Below the pieces are notes generated by a model that saw only the letters and a program-made list of their open reading frames with translations, searched no databases and had not been told where the DNA came from. A DNA stretch of 64,000 bases, from the NCBI RefSeq assembly GCF_918797505.1, contig NC_092802.1:8451480-8515479 (forward strand), given 5' to 3'. Numbering within the stretch: position 1 is the stretch's first letter; every line of letters begins with the position of its first letter. This document shows, one piece after another, positions 42,473-54,104 of the stretch. The translations under genes were made by a program, and so were the position numbers. This DNA is from Bemisia tabaci (taxonomy: Eukaryota > Arthropoda > Insecta > Hemiptera > Aleyrodidae).

Positions 42473-43354
42473 GCGGGTTGATTATTATAATGGGCCTGTT
42501 GCAAACTTTTGCTAGAGCAAAACTAAGAGTTGTTTCTTATAGATAATGCCTCAAAAATCACGATGAGCGCATCGGCAAACTCTGAAATGCACTCATAACT
42601 TCACAAACTGCGTAAGAAATTTGCGGTTTTTTGAGCTTCCCGCTTCAAAAACGATACTACGGCACAGGTGAACATTTTGTAAGAGGAGTCGTTCCATCGT
42701 CGGCAATACTCATCATGGCCGACGCCAATCCGCCAAAACACGTTTGATGGGACGAGATAACACCTGAACTGGATTAGACCAGATAACAATCGGTGTGTTA
42801 ACGTTCATATTTTCCACGCCCGAATTGACTGACCTTGAACTCTCCTTGAATTACGCGCGGAACTGCGTGCAAGCGTCGGCCATGATGAATATCGCCGACG
42901 ATGGAGCGACTCTTCTAACGAAATGTTCACCTGTGCCGTAGTATCGTTTTTGAAGCGGGAAGCTCAAAAAACCGCAAATTTCTTACGCAGATTGTGAAGT
43001 TATGAGTGCATTTCAGACTTTGCCGATGCGCTCATCGTGATTTTTGAGGCATTATCTATAAGACACAACTCTTAGTTTTGCTCTAGCAAAAGTTTGCAAC
43101 AGGCCCATTGGTAGACAAAGTCATAGACAAAGAAGACAATTGGAGATTGGAGTGATCCTATTCAGCGAAATGGGTGTTTGTTATACACTAAGGAGGAAAA
43201 TGATGGACTAACTATGGGGTCTCCCGTGGGTTGTCGTTAGTCAGTCTATTATCTACGTCCTTTGTTCATTGCAACCACCCGCTTCCACCAATAGAATCCT
43301 TCCATATATTTTTGTCTATAGCTTTGTCTATCAATTTCTATGATTGGCTCGCTG
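42473..43354. mobile_element. GATAGACAAAG-family MITE, copy 2, interrupted
   Basis: GCGGGTTGATTATTATAAT at the left continues after the nested element as ATTGGTAGACAAAGTCATAG. The element ends CTATCAATTTCTATGATTGG then CTCGCTG. Removing 42492-43106 and one AT restores the family consensus. Confidence 0.75.
42492..43106. mobile_element. 615 bp palindromic MITE, ISL2EU/Harbinger-like, AT duplication
   Basis: Ends are GGGCCTGTTGCAAACTTTTG and its reverse complement. Arms of about 235 bp contain ATGCCTCAAAAATCACGATG and AAACGATACTACGGCACAGG. AT lies at 42490-42491 and 43107-43108, and the host MITE is restored by removing the element plus one AT. GGGCNTGTTGC ends with an AT duplication are what I recall for the ISL2EU branch of PIF/Harbinger. 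No transposase is encoded. Confidence 0.8.
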
Positions 43355-43360
43355 GTTTGC

Positions 43361-43621
43361 ATATCGACGGTGAAACTACCAAACCACGTATCTCGGTTTG
43401 CGACGTCGCAGACTTCCTGTCATACTTTATTTTTTAAATGAAAAGCTACTTAACGTCCAGCCTTGAAAATTTCCGTGATTTTTCCTCTTCGTGCGGAGAA
43501 AATTCTGTGAAAATTTCAAGGAATGATATTGATTTGGTCTACTTCAAAAAAATAAAATGTGAGCGGAGATTTTTAAACACCGCAAACGAGATACGTGGTT
43601 TGGTAGTTTCACCGTCGATAT
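43361..43621. mobile_element. 261 bp MITE (ATATCGACGGTGAAAC), copy 1
   Basis: Ends are ATATCGACGGTGAAACTACC and GGTAGTTTCACCGTCGATAT. The next blocks, AAACCACGTATCTCG and CGAGATACGTGGTTT, also pair. The interior has GCAGACTTCCTGTCATAC and TTTATTTTTTAAATG. Related copies are at 46155-46408 and 47158-47423. Confidence 0.85.
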
Positions 43622-43661
43622 TTGTTATCGTTGATTTAAAAAATTAGAAAAATTTCCGATA

Positions 43662-43891
43662 CACTGGAAAAAAAACACATTGGATCCAGAGACCAGACTC
43701 TTGAAAACATCGACAAGAAAAAATACTCTTGATTCAATCAGATTTAAGCTTAAATTAAGAACCCAGCCTCTTAATTTGAGCGGATTTCCTTTTGATTTAA
43801 ACTTAAATCTGATTAAATCAAGAGTATTTCTTCTTGTCAATGTTTTCAAGAGTCTGGACTCTAGATCTAATGTGTTTTTTTTTTTCCAGTG
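43662..43891. mobile_element. 230 bp CACTGGAAAAAAA-family MITE with TA duplication, copy 4
   Basis: Ends are CACTGGAAAAAAAACACATT and TTTTTTTTTTCCAGTG. TA lies at 43660-43661 and 43892-43893. Confidence 0.9.
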
Positions 43892-43924
43892 TACCTCCGT
43901 TCCATTGCAGTAACACCAATATGG

Positions 43925-44010
43925 TTCCTCCATATCTTTTTTGTCTTCTTTTTCTACAGCTTTGTCTATCAATTTCTATAATTTGCTCGCTGGTTTGTGC
44001 ATTTGTTCTC
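43925..44010 (+). mobile_element. Right-end fragment of the GATAGACAAAG family
   Basis: TTTTTGTCTTCTTTTTCTAC, GCTTTGTCTATCAATTTC and TTTGCTCGCTGG match the right end of the family. It is followed by GTTGATTTAAAAAATCATAA, which also occurs at 43630 before the TA-flanked MITE. Confidence 0.6.
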
Positions 44011-45435
44011 GTTGATTTAAAAAATCATAACGTGGCATTCCTGATACTCATTGATTTTTCGATTTTATGGGGTGATTTTATATCGTAGAAGGCATCCCTG
44101 CATAAGCCGACTAAAATCTACAGCCAGCGTGAGAGCGGAGGGCTGTTACTTTATAATGGGGGACTCAGCGACGTGTTCGAAGAGCGGCTTTGAATTTTTG
44201 AGCGCGGATTATCTCGAGGCAAAATCGGAACCGCAGCGCTGGGTACACCACCCTCAAAGGGCATTCGAATAATCGAAATCATATCTACAATCTCTGATCG
44301 ATACGATTAAAATCGATCGATCGATAACTGAGGGATTATCCTGGAGCAAAATAACCATTAGTTTTATTAACAAGATCGAATTCAATTCCGACACCTCGCC
44401 GAGTCGTGGTAGGTGCAACCGTATAATGATGGAATGATTTATTCATCGCCCCCAGAGGAGATTTAGAACGATTCAAATTTAATGAATTTCATTTGTAAAT
44501 GGACTGAAATGTGTCGGAAAGAACTATTCGCATCGAAATGCGGCTAAAACCGTGTTGAGTATTTTAGCGGGCAACAAAAACCTCGATGTCGAAACATTCT
44601 TCATTTCTGCACCAAAATTATGATGAGTATATTTAGCTCGGGAGGAATTTGCCCACAAATAGTTGATTCCTACAGTTTTCGGTACAAGAATAACGACGGT
44701 ACATATCATCATCTGTTACTGTGCGGAATATTAATCATGAAAAAATTTAAAATATGTTAAAAATGTGCATTTTTCGAAATATGTAACCGGTTGTAGGGAA
44801 GAGGGATCTTGAGCGACACATATTTTTTGTTCATACCAGAGCATAGAAAAGAATTCTACGAGCCTTTCCTGACCAAAAAACACCCAAAAATGTTAACAAA
44901 TCATCGCATTGTTGGTTTGAGGTTGGTTGAACTAGGGGAACATAGTTTTTAGATGTGTCATGTTCAGGGCACAAAACTATGAAAAAAGGTTCAAGCTGAC
45001 TTCTTGTAGTAAAAGTAACTATGGACCGCCTGTAAATTGAACTTTAAAATACTAGAAAGAGTTTTAATCTCGAAATCCGATTTTTTTTTGTAACTTGATA
45101 AAAGTCGCTCGTCTGAGAATTTTTCTTTTGGGGGCCAAAATTCTCTTTCTTGCAGATGAAAGAGTCCTCTATCCCTTTTCATGCTATTTTCATGCAATTA
45201 TTTTGTAATTTGTTCATCCCGCTTTTCAGTTGTAAAGAATTATAGTACAATTATCACCATCGTTTCCCAGTCTTGTCTCCTTTCTATGAGTTCAAATACC
45301 TTTCTATCATTAATAATTCGGTTTTGTTATAAAGGTCATAGGTTAATCCGACAATCAATTACCTCAACCCCTCAACAGCCAGACATTTTTACAAATGAAG
45401 CGTCATCGATGGTCATCGGGGGTCGTCGATGGACT
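44011..45435. other. Stretch with no identified gene
   Basis: AT-rich, with an ATCGATCGATCGAT run near 44312. A 151-codon frame at 45181-45636 runs into the hAT-like MITE at 45444 and is judged spurious. Confidence 0.4.
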
Positions 45436-45443
45436 TTTCTGAA

Positions 45444-45606
45444 TAGAGGCGTGGCGTATTTTGCGATATATCGAAGGATCTACGATTTAAACCAATGGAA
45501 AAGGATCGATAAACAGGGTGTTCGCAACGAACACCTTAATAATCGATTCTTTACCACAACTTCAAATGGGATTGTATCGATAGTCGTCATTCATGCCTCG
45601 CCACTG
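45444..45606. mobile_element. hAT-like CAGTGGCG MITE, copy 5 (163 bp)
   Basis: The left end is TAGAGGCGTGGCGT and the right end is ATGCCTCGCCACTG. The perfect 8 bp duplication TTTCTGAA lies at 45436-45443 and 45607-45614. The interior keeps GGTGTTCGCAACGAACACC. Confidence 0.9.
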
Positions 45607-45614
45607 TTTCTGAA

Positions 45615-46154
45615 TGACGAATCGGCAAAAAATTGAGTGCTCATTTTTAAGTTGCTTTTTATTTTTGTTGGTCTGAATTGACAATTTACGTGCTTCTACT
45701 ATTTGTTTGTCTTTTGAAATGTACTTCTCTTCGAAATATTTATTAAAAGAGGTAAATATAATCGTGACACACTTCTCTCATATTTCCTGAATCCTTCAGA
45801 GTAATATTTTTTCAATAAAAAGAAAAAGTAGATGTAATTTGACCGTAAAAACCTGTTATATTGTCAATTTTGTCTTATTGTAATATTACTGGAATTTAAA
45901 TCATTGGAATAATAAATATCTTAGTTCAAAACCGACTCATCGTAAAAATTAAATTTTTCAAAAGACGATAAAAACTGTATAACATGAGTCAGAAAAGGAG
46001 TATTTCTACTAAAAAAAAGTGAGCATTGTAAAAAACCTGGAATTGAATCCTTTTTGAACTGAGAGATTCAATTTTTATTATTTATTTTGTGAGATAAAAG
46101 TGTTGTTTTCCTAAAGCACCACTGTGTTGGTCATAAATACCATTATCATATTAA
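45615..46154. other. Stretch with no identified feature
   Basis: AT-rich, no repeat or gene recognised. Confidence 0.4.
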
Positions 46155-46408
46155 CTTTTCGACGGTGTAAGTCGGCAATCACATAACTCGTTTGCGGTGT
46201 CTGAAAATCTCCGCCTCTATGTTACTTTTTTGAAGGAGAACAAATTTCCTTGAAGTCAATGCAGAATCGTTTTCGCACAGAGAGGGAGAATCACGGCAGT
46301 TTCATAGAATTGCCGTTGAGTAGTTTTCCGTTTAAAAAATAAAGTATGACAGGAAGTCTGCGACGTATCAAACCGAGTTATGTGATTGCCGACTTACACC
46401 GTCGATAT
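46155..46408. mobile_element. MITE (ATATCGACGGTG), copy 2
   Basis: The left end is TTTTCGACGGTGTAAGTCGG and the right end is CCGACTTACACCGTCGATAT. CAATCACATAACTCGTTTG mirrors AACCGAGTTATGTGATTG. It is inverted relative to copy 1, judged by the position of the GACAGGAAGTCTGCGACGT block. Confidence 0.8.
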
Positions 46409-46606
46409 GTTCCTGTTGGCTTCTCGACGGCTAGTTTGATGATGGAATTACAAATGCTTTGATGATGGAGTTACAAATGGTTTGATGGTGGAAACCGTGG
46501 GAATCGGTGAGTCGGGAAGGCCGTTGCGGCGGATTGTGAGATAAGCTCAATCCGTCCAACTCTTTTCCGCCTCCCCGTTCTCAACCGTCAACGCTCAACG
46601 GAGAAC
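46409..46606. other. Short unassigned stretch
   Basis: Contains a short tandem motif around GATGATGGAATTACAAATGC near 46437-46490. Confidence 0.35.
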
Positions 46607-46917
46607 AATCAACAGTCAACAGTCTTCAGTCAGCAATTCTAATGGGTTCCTAAACAACCGAGTGAAAGGTGGCTAACAAACATCAATCCAACTTCGGTGT
46701 GACAGCCTATCAAGAATCAGCGGCAACCAAATGGACAGATCTCGGGAAAATCAACGATCAAGGATCGTCAAGCACCGATCACAGTCAACAGTCAACAGCT
46801 CTAATGGGCTCCAAAACGACTTAAAGAAAGGAGAGAAAGTTGATGAACAACAACGCAACGTCAATGCGACAGCCTGTCAAAAATCAGCGGTACCAAATGG
46901 ACAGAACTTGGGAATGT
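46607..46917 (+). repeat. Diverged tandem duplication, period ~170 bp
   Basis: AATCAACAGTCAACAGTC, TAATGGGTTCCTAAACAAC and AATCAGCGGCAACCAAATGG in the first copy match ACAGTCAACAGTCAACAG, TAATGGGCTCCAAAACGAC and AATCAGCGGTACCAAATGG in the second. An open frame at 46731-46937 spans the second copy but is unassigned. Confidence 0.65.
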
Positions 46918-47157
46918 TTCTATCTTACAATTCCTAACTTATGTCAAATGAGGACGTATCAAAAACCGCAGAAAGATCCGACTTGAAGGGAAAACAATAG
47001 AAGGGGAAAAGAAGAGTAAGAAGAGAATAGAAAAAGGGAAAAGAAGATAAATAGTTAATATAAAAAGAAAATCTAAGATGAAGGAAAATTTCTTCTCGGC
47101 TCAAGACTCAAACTGATCAAGAGATTTGAATCTCTTTTGAATTTCAAGTTATTTTGA

Positions 47158-47423
47158 ATATCGATGTTGAAACTACAGAAAAACGAATTTTTGTTGCGAT
47201 GTTCCGAAATCTCCTTTCCTACTTTATTTATTAAAAGAATGTTGAACCATCATCATGGCTTGAAATTTTCACAGAACATTCTTTACTTAAAAAAAGAAAA
47301 TCACCAAAGATTTCAAGGTAAGACGTATAATGGTTTCTCATCAAAAATTCTCATGGTTAAAAAATGAGATGAAGTCTGCAACGCCGCAAATCGAGGTATG
47401 CATCTCCGCTTTTTTACCGTGTA
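47158..47423. mobile_element. MITE (ATATCGACGGTG), copy 3, decayed
   Basis: TATCGATGTTGAAACTACAG at the left, AAAATGAGATGAAGTCTGC and GCGCAAATCGAGG-like sequence, and TTTTTTACCGTG at the right match the family with many substitutions. Confidence 0.5.
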
Positions 47424-47609
47424 TGTACTTGATGTAGGACGAAAAACAGATCCTACGAGTTGTCTGAATAATTGAAAATAGGAGTGTGAAATAAAGTTCG
47501 CCTTCAACTCGATGGACGCAATTAGAGCGATTCAGGAGTTAAAATAGTTGTATCATGCATTTTACGTAGTTTAGAGTCATGTCCGCAGGAGTTTCGTAGT
47601 CATCCATTG

Positions 47610-47927
47610 CATAGAGTACATAGAGTCGTAATGTAAATGGGAGAGCTAGCGCCCTGTTCCGATCGACGAGTTCCGAGTCAAGTGTGCGCCGAGCTTCGGT
47701 CACATTTTCAATACATTTTCGATCCAAAATGTCGATGTAGAATACATACTAATACCTATCCTCTTTGTTTATACATCAGATGGCCGGGTCCCCGTGTATC
47801 GAAAAAATCGATTATGTGTCGAAGAAGTGACCCGACTCGACACAGGAGTCTCCGAATTTGGGACCTGGAAAATGCTCAAAAATGGCACCAGCTCTCTCAT
47901 TTACATTACGACTATATGTACTCTATG
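47610..47927. mobile_element. 318 bp MITE (CATAGAGTACATAGAG)
   Basis: The left arm CATAGAGTACATAGAGTCGT then AATGTAAATGGGAGAGC is mirrored at the right by GCTCTCTCATTTACATTACG then ACTATATGTACTCTATG. The interior is GC-richer. Only one copy was seen. Confidence 0.75.
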
Positions 47928-47979
47928 ATTCTTTGTTATAATGAAACGGATACCATCAGTTTAACTTTTTCTGGTATTA

Positions 47980-49119
47980 GTACGGTGGGTACGATCGAAT
48001 AATGGCCAAAACCCTGCACTTTTTGATTGGAAATTGCCGCTTTCAGGGATCATTCTTATGGTCATAAGAAGCCCTTTTAGAAGGGGAAGCACTCTGAGGT
48101 CCGTGCAGGAACCAAGATGGCGGCCGATAAAGATGGCCGCCGAGCGTTTTTTCAGCGCGCTATATCTCGGAAACTTCGTGTCCGATTTTCATTTTCTTGG
48201 TCTCGTTTTGAGGCTAAAATGCTTCTCCAGAAGTCTACCTCATTAATTTTTTCGCCTAAGGCACACATAAACGGTCATTAGGAAAATTTTGAAATTTCAC
48301 CCAATTTTCAAGAGCGTATAATTATTTAACACGCGAGAAAATGACGTTTTTTCCTTAAGTAACGGCGATGGGAAACTATCTGACTTTTAATTTGATACCA
48401 AAACAATTTTTTTGCGTCAAAAAATGCACCCTCCAGAGCACTTTAAGTGAGCGTCGCGGTACGCGGTGCGCGGTGAAAACGGCGGAATACGGGCAATTAA
48501 CGCGCTACGCAAGTCATACGCGCACTATATCTCGGCACATTCTCGTCCGATTTTCATTATTTTGGGCTTGTTTAGAAGCTATGTTGAAGGTCAACAAGTG
48601 TTACGGATATACTTGCGTTTTTCCTCCGACTTTTCCGGGTATTTTCCAAATGAATAGAAAATGTTCAAATTGCCAAAATTTACAACGACGAATAATTTTC
48701 AATAGGGTGGAGAAACACACCTCCTCTCGTGTTTTGTAGAAAGATCATTTTCTGACGTTTAAAATGATACCACAACCATTTTTGTGCGATGATAAATAAA
48801 TCCATGAGCTCAATTTGAAGCGCACCCCCGTGGCAAGCACTGTTGGTAGGCGTTTTGACCCGATTCGTCGCCGCGCCGCGCCTTATGCAACCTAAGTGGA
48901 CGCGACTTTGCGTGACTTCACGGATTCTAAGACAGATTCTTGATAAATTGCGATGTACAGAGGGTTATCTCACTTCCCATAAAACTTAATTTGTTTATCA
49001 AGATGAATTTTCATCGGTATGGTTGGTATATACGGAGGGGAAAAGGGACAGAAATTCGTAAAAATCAACATGAAAGCGTATTCTCTTTTGGCCTTGGGGT
49101 ATTTGTTGTCTGTTATAAA
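47980..49119 (+). mobile_element. TA-flanked transposon-like element, truncated copy
   Basis: It starts TA/GTACGGTGGGTACGATCG and contains CCCTGCACTTTTTGATTGG and the ~95 bp TIR of the full copy at 51327-53502, of which it repeats the right half in opposite orientation. It ends at about 49119 against a degraded copy of the 508 bp palindrome. Two internal blocks around TATATCTCGG (48165 and 48526) are followed by GTCCGATTTTCATT, so the interior is itself duplicated with a ~360 bp offset. Short open frames lie here but no transposase is recognised. Confidence 0.75.
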
Positions 49120-49527
49120 ATTAGCTCCAAAGCTCAAAAAAGAGCTTTCAAAGTTGGCGTGGATATCCCACGCCACCCTGAGAGTCCACCTCTACATCAA
49201 GACAAACTTTCTACGCAAAGTTACGGAGTGAGTATACATTAGCAAGAATGCCGTGTTTTCACTTTTGGAGTCCCTAAACAAGGTGGCAACTCTGTTAGTG
49301 TATCTGCTTCCTATCTTAGCATTACATAGATAGTTTGTCTGGGTGTAGAGGTGGACTCTCAGGATAGCGTGGGATATCCCCTCCATTACGGCCTTAATTT
49401 CGAGAGCATTTTTAGAGCTTTGGAGTTGATTTCAGAGAAAACCAACGGCACCATCGTGTTCCTCGCGAAATATACGGGAATCAATACTTAAATCGCAAAT
49501 TCTTCACGGATGCAAGAGCTTCGATCG
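49120..49527. mobile_element. Degraded copy of the ~508 bp palindromic MITE (g)
   Basis: AGCTCCAAAGCTCAAAAAAG, GTGGATATCCCACGCCACC and GAGAGTCCACCTCTACATC on the left mirror GGACTCTCAGGATAGCG and AGAGAAAACCAACGGCACC on the right. The left terminus is missing at the junction with the TA element. Confidence 0.65.
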
Positions 49528-50685
49528 AGTCCCTTTTTTTTTCCCAGAAATTGAATATGAAAGTTATCTTGAGATGTTACACGAGGATACCAGTGTTCAA
49601 TATATTAAATTCTAAAAATAAAAGGCAATTACATATTTTCCTCATAAATAATTTCCTTTCTCTAGAGGAAGAAGCCGCGACATGAATAGGCTCTCATACA
49701 TTTTTTATTTCTAGGTTTTCATCAGGCTTAACTTATTGTAACGGGAAAAGCAATAACAAATACCCGGGCTGCTCTTTCATTAGCTGATATTGGAATGTTG
49801 CTGTAAATAATTCCAGGTACGGGGTGATACAATCGAACTTGATATGCCCAGGGGTGGAATGTCAATAAGAACATTTCGATTCGACGCATACAGGGTGGCT
49901 CAGTATTAAATATGAAACACTCAAGAACCGATTATTTTCGTCAAATAGGATTTTTTTTTAACATTGACCAGAATTCGGCTAACTCTATCCGACATTATTG
50001 CCTAATTTTCTCTCATGTTTTCTTTTCTTTAAGAGTAATTAAGAAACATTTTGCCTTCAAATTTTGGGAGTACATGATTCATAATCAAGGATATTGATGA
50101 AAAGATCTAAGGTGTTTGTTGCTTGGTTTCTCTGTAAATTAATACAACCTATGGGGACACTAGGCAATATGAAATATAATCAGGCTGATTCCAATCGATT
50201 TCGTCCGATTTTCTTCACTTTTTTACAAACTTTTTGACAGTTCAGTAGATTTGGAGCGAAATATTTCTCTATATAAGATGGCATATTCTATAGAAGCATT
50301 CTCCATGTAATATATCCCTGCATCACTGCATCACCCCTCTCCGCGAATCCTGCGCCAACTCAATCCTAAGCTCTGCACTCAACTCCCACATCTCCTTCCG
50401 GCAGGCACAGTTAGGCCGGGTTTTTCTGCGACTCTGAGACACCCTCTTCTGTGTTATGTAAGGTTCAGCTCAGTATTTTTTCTTTTTTCCTCTTCTTTTT
50501 ATTTAAACTTTTTTTCACTTACTCATATGATTCTACTTACTATTTTTGTGATTCTTACAGTTCTCTATACAAAATTGTTTTATTTTTCATGGCAAAGTAT
50601 CATCTTTAACCCCCACCCCCTCTTAGCGCTTTTATGAAGTGGTTCCCAGTTCTGTAAAACGTCAAAACGAAAAAGCGCAACACTA
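49528..50685. other. Stretch with no identified gene
   Basis: AT-rich. T-rich and C-rich pyrimidine tracts occur near 50475-50515 and 50610. No element ends or convincing frames were found. Confidence 0.4.
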
Positions 50686-50693
50686 TCCTGAAC

Positions 50694-50974
50694 CAGGGTG
50701 GCATGAAACGTAAGAAAGAAATGAAAGATTGGAAATTTCAGTGAAATATTTCATGAACTTTCACGAGGCTGTGAAATATTTCATATTTGTCAGGGGCTAG
50801 AGTATGCAACATGCACTCAAACACACAAAATTAAAAAAAGTCACAATTTTTACATTTTGCGGAACATGGGAAGGAACCGGTATTTTTCAATGTCTTTCAT
50901 AAATTTCTGAAATTTCATGAAACATTTCATGTAAAATTTCAAGATTTTATTTTTCATGAAATTTTGCCACCCTG
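50694..50974. mobile_element. hAT-like MITE (CAGGGTGGCA ends), copy 2
   Basis: Ends are CAGGGTGGCATGAAACG and TTTTGCCACCCTG. The 8 bp flanks TCCTGAAC (50686-50693) and TCCTAGAC (50975-50982) differ at one base. It is about 90% alike to the 41052 copy by eye. Confidence 0.85.
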
Positions 50975-50982
50975 TCCTAGAC

Positions 50983-51324
50983 CCCTTCCCCTTCCCTTAT
51001 AGCGCTACGTATTTTATGAACGGCCCCCTAGTATTAACCGAGCACAATTCTAAAATATCGTCACATCATCACGCATTCATCCATCATTGGTTTTTATGAC
51101 CCTCCCTGTATGCTCGTTCTCCTCTAACTCGGACGTCAAAACACACAGTTTTTTTTATCCATGAACCCCCTTGGAAACGTGATCGAAGGCGTAGAAGGAC
51201 GCAGTTTCGCCTCCGTGATGAGGCAGGAGCCAATCGGGACGGCTCGGTATCTCTCGAAGTGACGAGGCGTCATTGGTTGTTAAGCACTCCTACAGTCCGC
51301 GAGCCTCCAGGGGGACACCCAATC
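50983..51324. other. Stretch with no identified feature
   Basis: No repeat partner or gene recognised. Confidence 0.35.
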
Positions 51325-51326
51325 TA

Positions 51327-53502
51327 GTACGGTGGGTACACAAAAAAACCCTGCACTTTTTGATTGGAAATTACCGCTTTCAGGAATCATTCTTATGGTC
51401 ATAAGAAGCCCTTTTAGAAAAAATGTCCTCACGGAGACCTCGAAATTCGTCCGATTATAGCTGAAATTACAACAAACTTCAGGGAGAGGCTTTTTGAACT
51501 GTACGGTGAAGGAGGGGGGAGGGGTTTCAACGCTCCCATCATTCTTCGGTGGTAGGGGGGCCGAAATAACCTGGCCTTGCCTATGCTGATGATATTTTCT
51601 TTCAGTTTACTCTTCTATTTTTGTGAGAGTTTGAAGAATCAGTCAGCTTGACTATCATCTCAATTGTACACTCAGAACCTAATGTTTGTTTTGTTTTCTT
51701 ATTTCATCATCCATAAATTATGCACGTAGCGGCCCTTCTGTAAGGCTGGAAGATTCCCTGGTGTTCTCTCCTTTCCAGAGATATGATTCCTTTTGCTACC
51801 CACGAGTATTTCAATTTGGCCATTTCTAAAAGACAGGCAATAACAGAGGCAGATAAATTGCTTCACCAACATCATCCTCCTTTTCCCGACTTCCAATGAT
51901 TTCAAATTTCTTACTTTGGAAATTTAAAAAATTCTTGTTCCTCAAATTAAAAAAAAATTCGCTAGGGGTGGGGGGACTAACGTGGAGATGTGAATTTTTC
52001 GATCGAAATTCACTACCATGCGAAACGCAATTCATATCATAATGATTTTTGCTGAAGAGTTTTGTAGCTCAAATAAAAGTTTCCCCCAAGACCTTTACGA
52101 TACGTCCACAATCGCTGCTTAAGGCACACAATAACCGAGGATATGATGCGGTACTGCCTAACTTTTAGTGTAAGGCCGGAATGTCAATTAATTACGGAAT
52201 TCAAAAACATGTTCATGTTCTCTCAAGATTTACAAATGAATTTAAATAAGTACGAAGTAATTTTTTGGTCACAATAATCCTATCGTGTTCCACCTTTCCT
52301 CCGTCATTGCAAAACTTCCCAGAAAAAACATCGAAAACAGCTAGTCGATCTTTCAAACCATTTCATATCACGTCTTATACCAGACAACAAATACCCCAAG
52401 GCCAAAAGAGAATACGCTTTCATGTTGATTTTTACGAATTTCTGTCCCTTTTCCCCTCCGTATATACCAACCATACCGATGAAAATTCATCTTGATAAAC
52501 AAATTAAGTTTTATGGGAAGTGAGATAACCCTCTGTACATCGCAATTTATCAAGAATCTGTCTTAGAATCCGTGAAGTCACGCAAAGTCGCGTCCACTTA
52601 GGTTGCATAAGGCGCGGCGCGGCGACGAATCGGGTCAAAACGCCTACCAACAGTGCTTGCCACGGGGGTGCGCTTCAAATTGAGCTCATGGATTTATTTA
52701 TCATCGCACAAAAATGGTTGTGGTATCATTTTAAACGTCAGAAAATGATCTTTCTACAAAACACGAGAGGAGGTGTGTTTCTCCACCCTATTGAAAATTA
52801 TTCGTCGTTGTAAATTTTGGCAATTTGAACATTTTCTATTCATTTGGAAAATACCCGGAAAAGTCGGAGGAAAAACGCAAGTATATCCGTAACACTGTTG
52901 ACCTTCAACATAGCTTCTAAACAAGCCCAAAATAATGAAAATCGGACGAGAATGTGCCGAGATATAGTGCGCGTATGACTTGCGTAGCGCGTTAATTGCC
53001 CGTATTCCGCCGTTTTCACCGCGCACCGCGTACCGCGACGCTCACTTAAAGTGCTCTGGAGGGTGCATTTTTTGACGCAAAAAAATTGTTTTGGTATCAA
53101 ATTAAAAGTCAGATAGTTTCCCATCGCCGTTACTTAAGGAAAAAACGTCATTTTCTCGCGTGTTAAATAATTATACGCTCTTGAAAATTGGGTGAAATTT
53201 CAAAATTTTCCTAATGACCGTTTATGTGTGCCTTAGGCGAAAAAATTAATGAGGTAGACTTCTGGAGAAGCATTTTAGCCTCAAAACGAGACCAAGAAAA
53301 TGAAAATCGGACACGAAGTTTCCGAGATATAGCGCGCTGAAAAAACGCTCGGCGGCCATCTTTATCGGCCGCCATCTTGGTTCCTGCACGGACCTCAGAG
53401 TGCTTCCCCTTCTAAAAGGGCTTCTTATGACCATAAGAATGATCCCTGAAAGCGGCAATTTCCAATCAAAAAGTGCAGGGTTTTTTTGTGTACCCACCGT
53501 AC
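51327..53502 (-). mobile_element. 2,176 bp TA-flanked transposon-like element, full copy
   Basis: TIRs of ~95 bp begin GTACGGTGGGTACACAAAAA and contain CCCTGCACTTTTTGATTGG and TTCTTATGGTCATAAGAAGC. TA lies at 51325-51326 and 53503-53504. The right half (52380-53502) is the inverted counterpart of 47980-49119. Frames up to 96 residues are open on the minus strand, with twin segments reading ALYLGNFVSDFHFLGL and AHSRPIFIILGLF. These come from the repeated TATATCTCGG blocks and match no transposase. Tc1/mariner-like by TA duplication only. Confidence 0.8.
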
Positions 53503-53504
53503 TA

Positions 53505-54104
53505 TATTGAGTCCCAGTCCCCGTGGGCTTCCACAAAGGTCAAACATCTTCATTAGATCGGTCGTAAGGAAGGTTGCAATAATTGGGAGGGTCAAAACTC
53601 TTTCTCTCTTCCCTCTACTCATGAACCGCAGATGAGGGGAAATTCGTCCTCTTTTATTAACCAGCAAGCTTTGCGAAATATCTTCCGTAAAAGCAAAGTG
53701 GAAAAGTTTTTGCGGTGGCCAGGGTCCGAATCGCCATGTCCTGCATTATTGAACAAGTTCGTAACCGCAATAAGGAGACATGATTTTTTGTGCAGATCAC
53801 CTCAAACCCCATGTTTGATCCGTCTTTTAAACTTCTCTCAATACAGCCAACGCTATTCCAATAATGATGTATATCTAAGAGCATTTCAATTGCAATTCCA
53901 ATATGAACCCCATCACCGAGGAACATCGAGACCGTTCCGTTAAGAGTGTGGTACTTTTCGATGCTTTTTTTCTATCATTTTTTTGAGTGGGAAGACTGTT
54001 TTAGAGTTAACGTCAGCAAATCGCAGAGGAAATACTTTATTTTTGTAGTGCTTTTTTTTATTAAACTCTTTATAGCAGAACTCTCCTTGATACTGAAGAT
54101 TAAG
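53505..54104. other. Stretch with no identified gene
   Basis: Opposing frames at 53632-53943 (plus) and 53657-53926 (minus) overlap fully and neither is recognised. No repeat partner was found. Confidence 0.35.

Noticed and set aside
45181..45636. 151-codon protein gene
   Set aside because: Its C-terminal third is the hAT-like MITE at 45444-45606 and the rest is unrecognised.
52754..53536. Minus-strand frames of 90-96 codons as a transposase
   Set aside because: No DDE/D motifs, zinc finger or helix-turn-helix is seen. Openness comes from repeated TATATCTCGG blocks.
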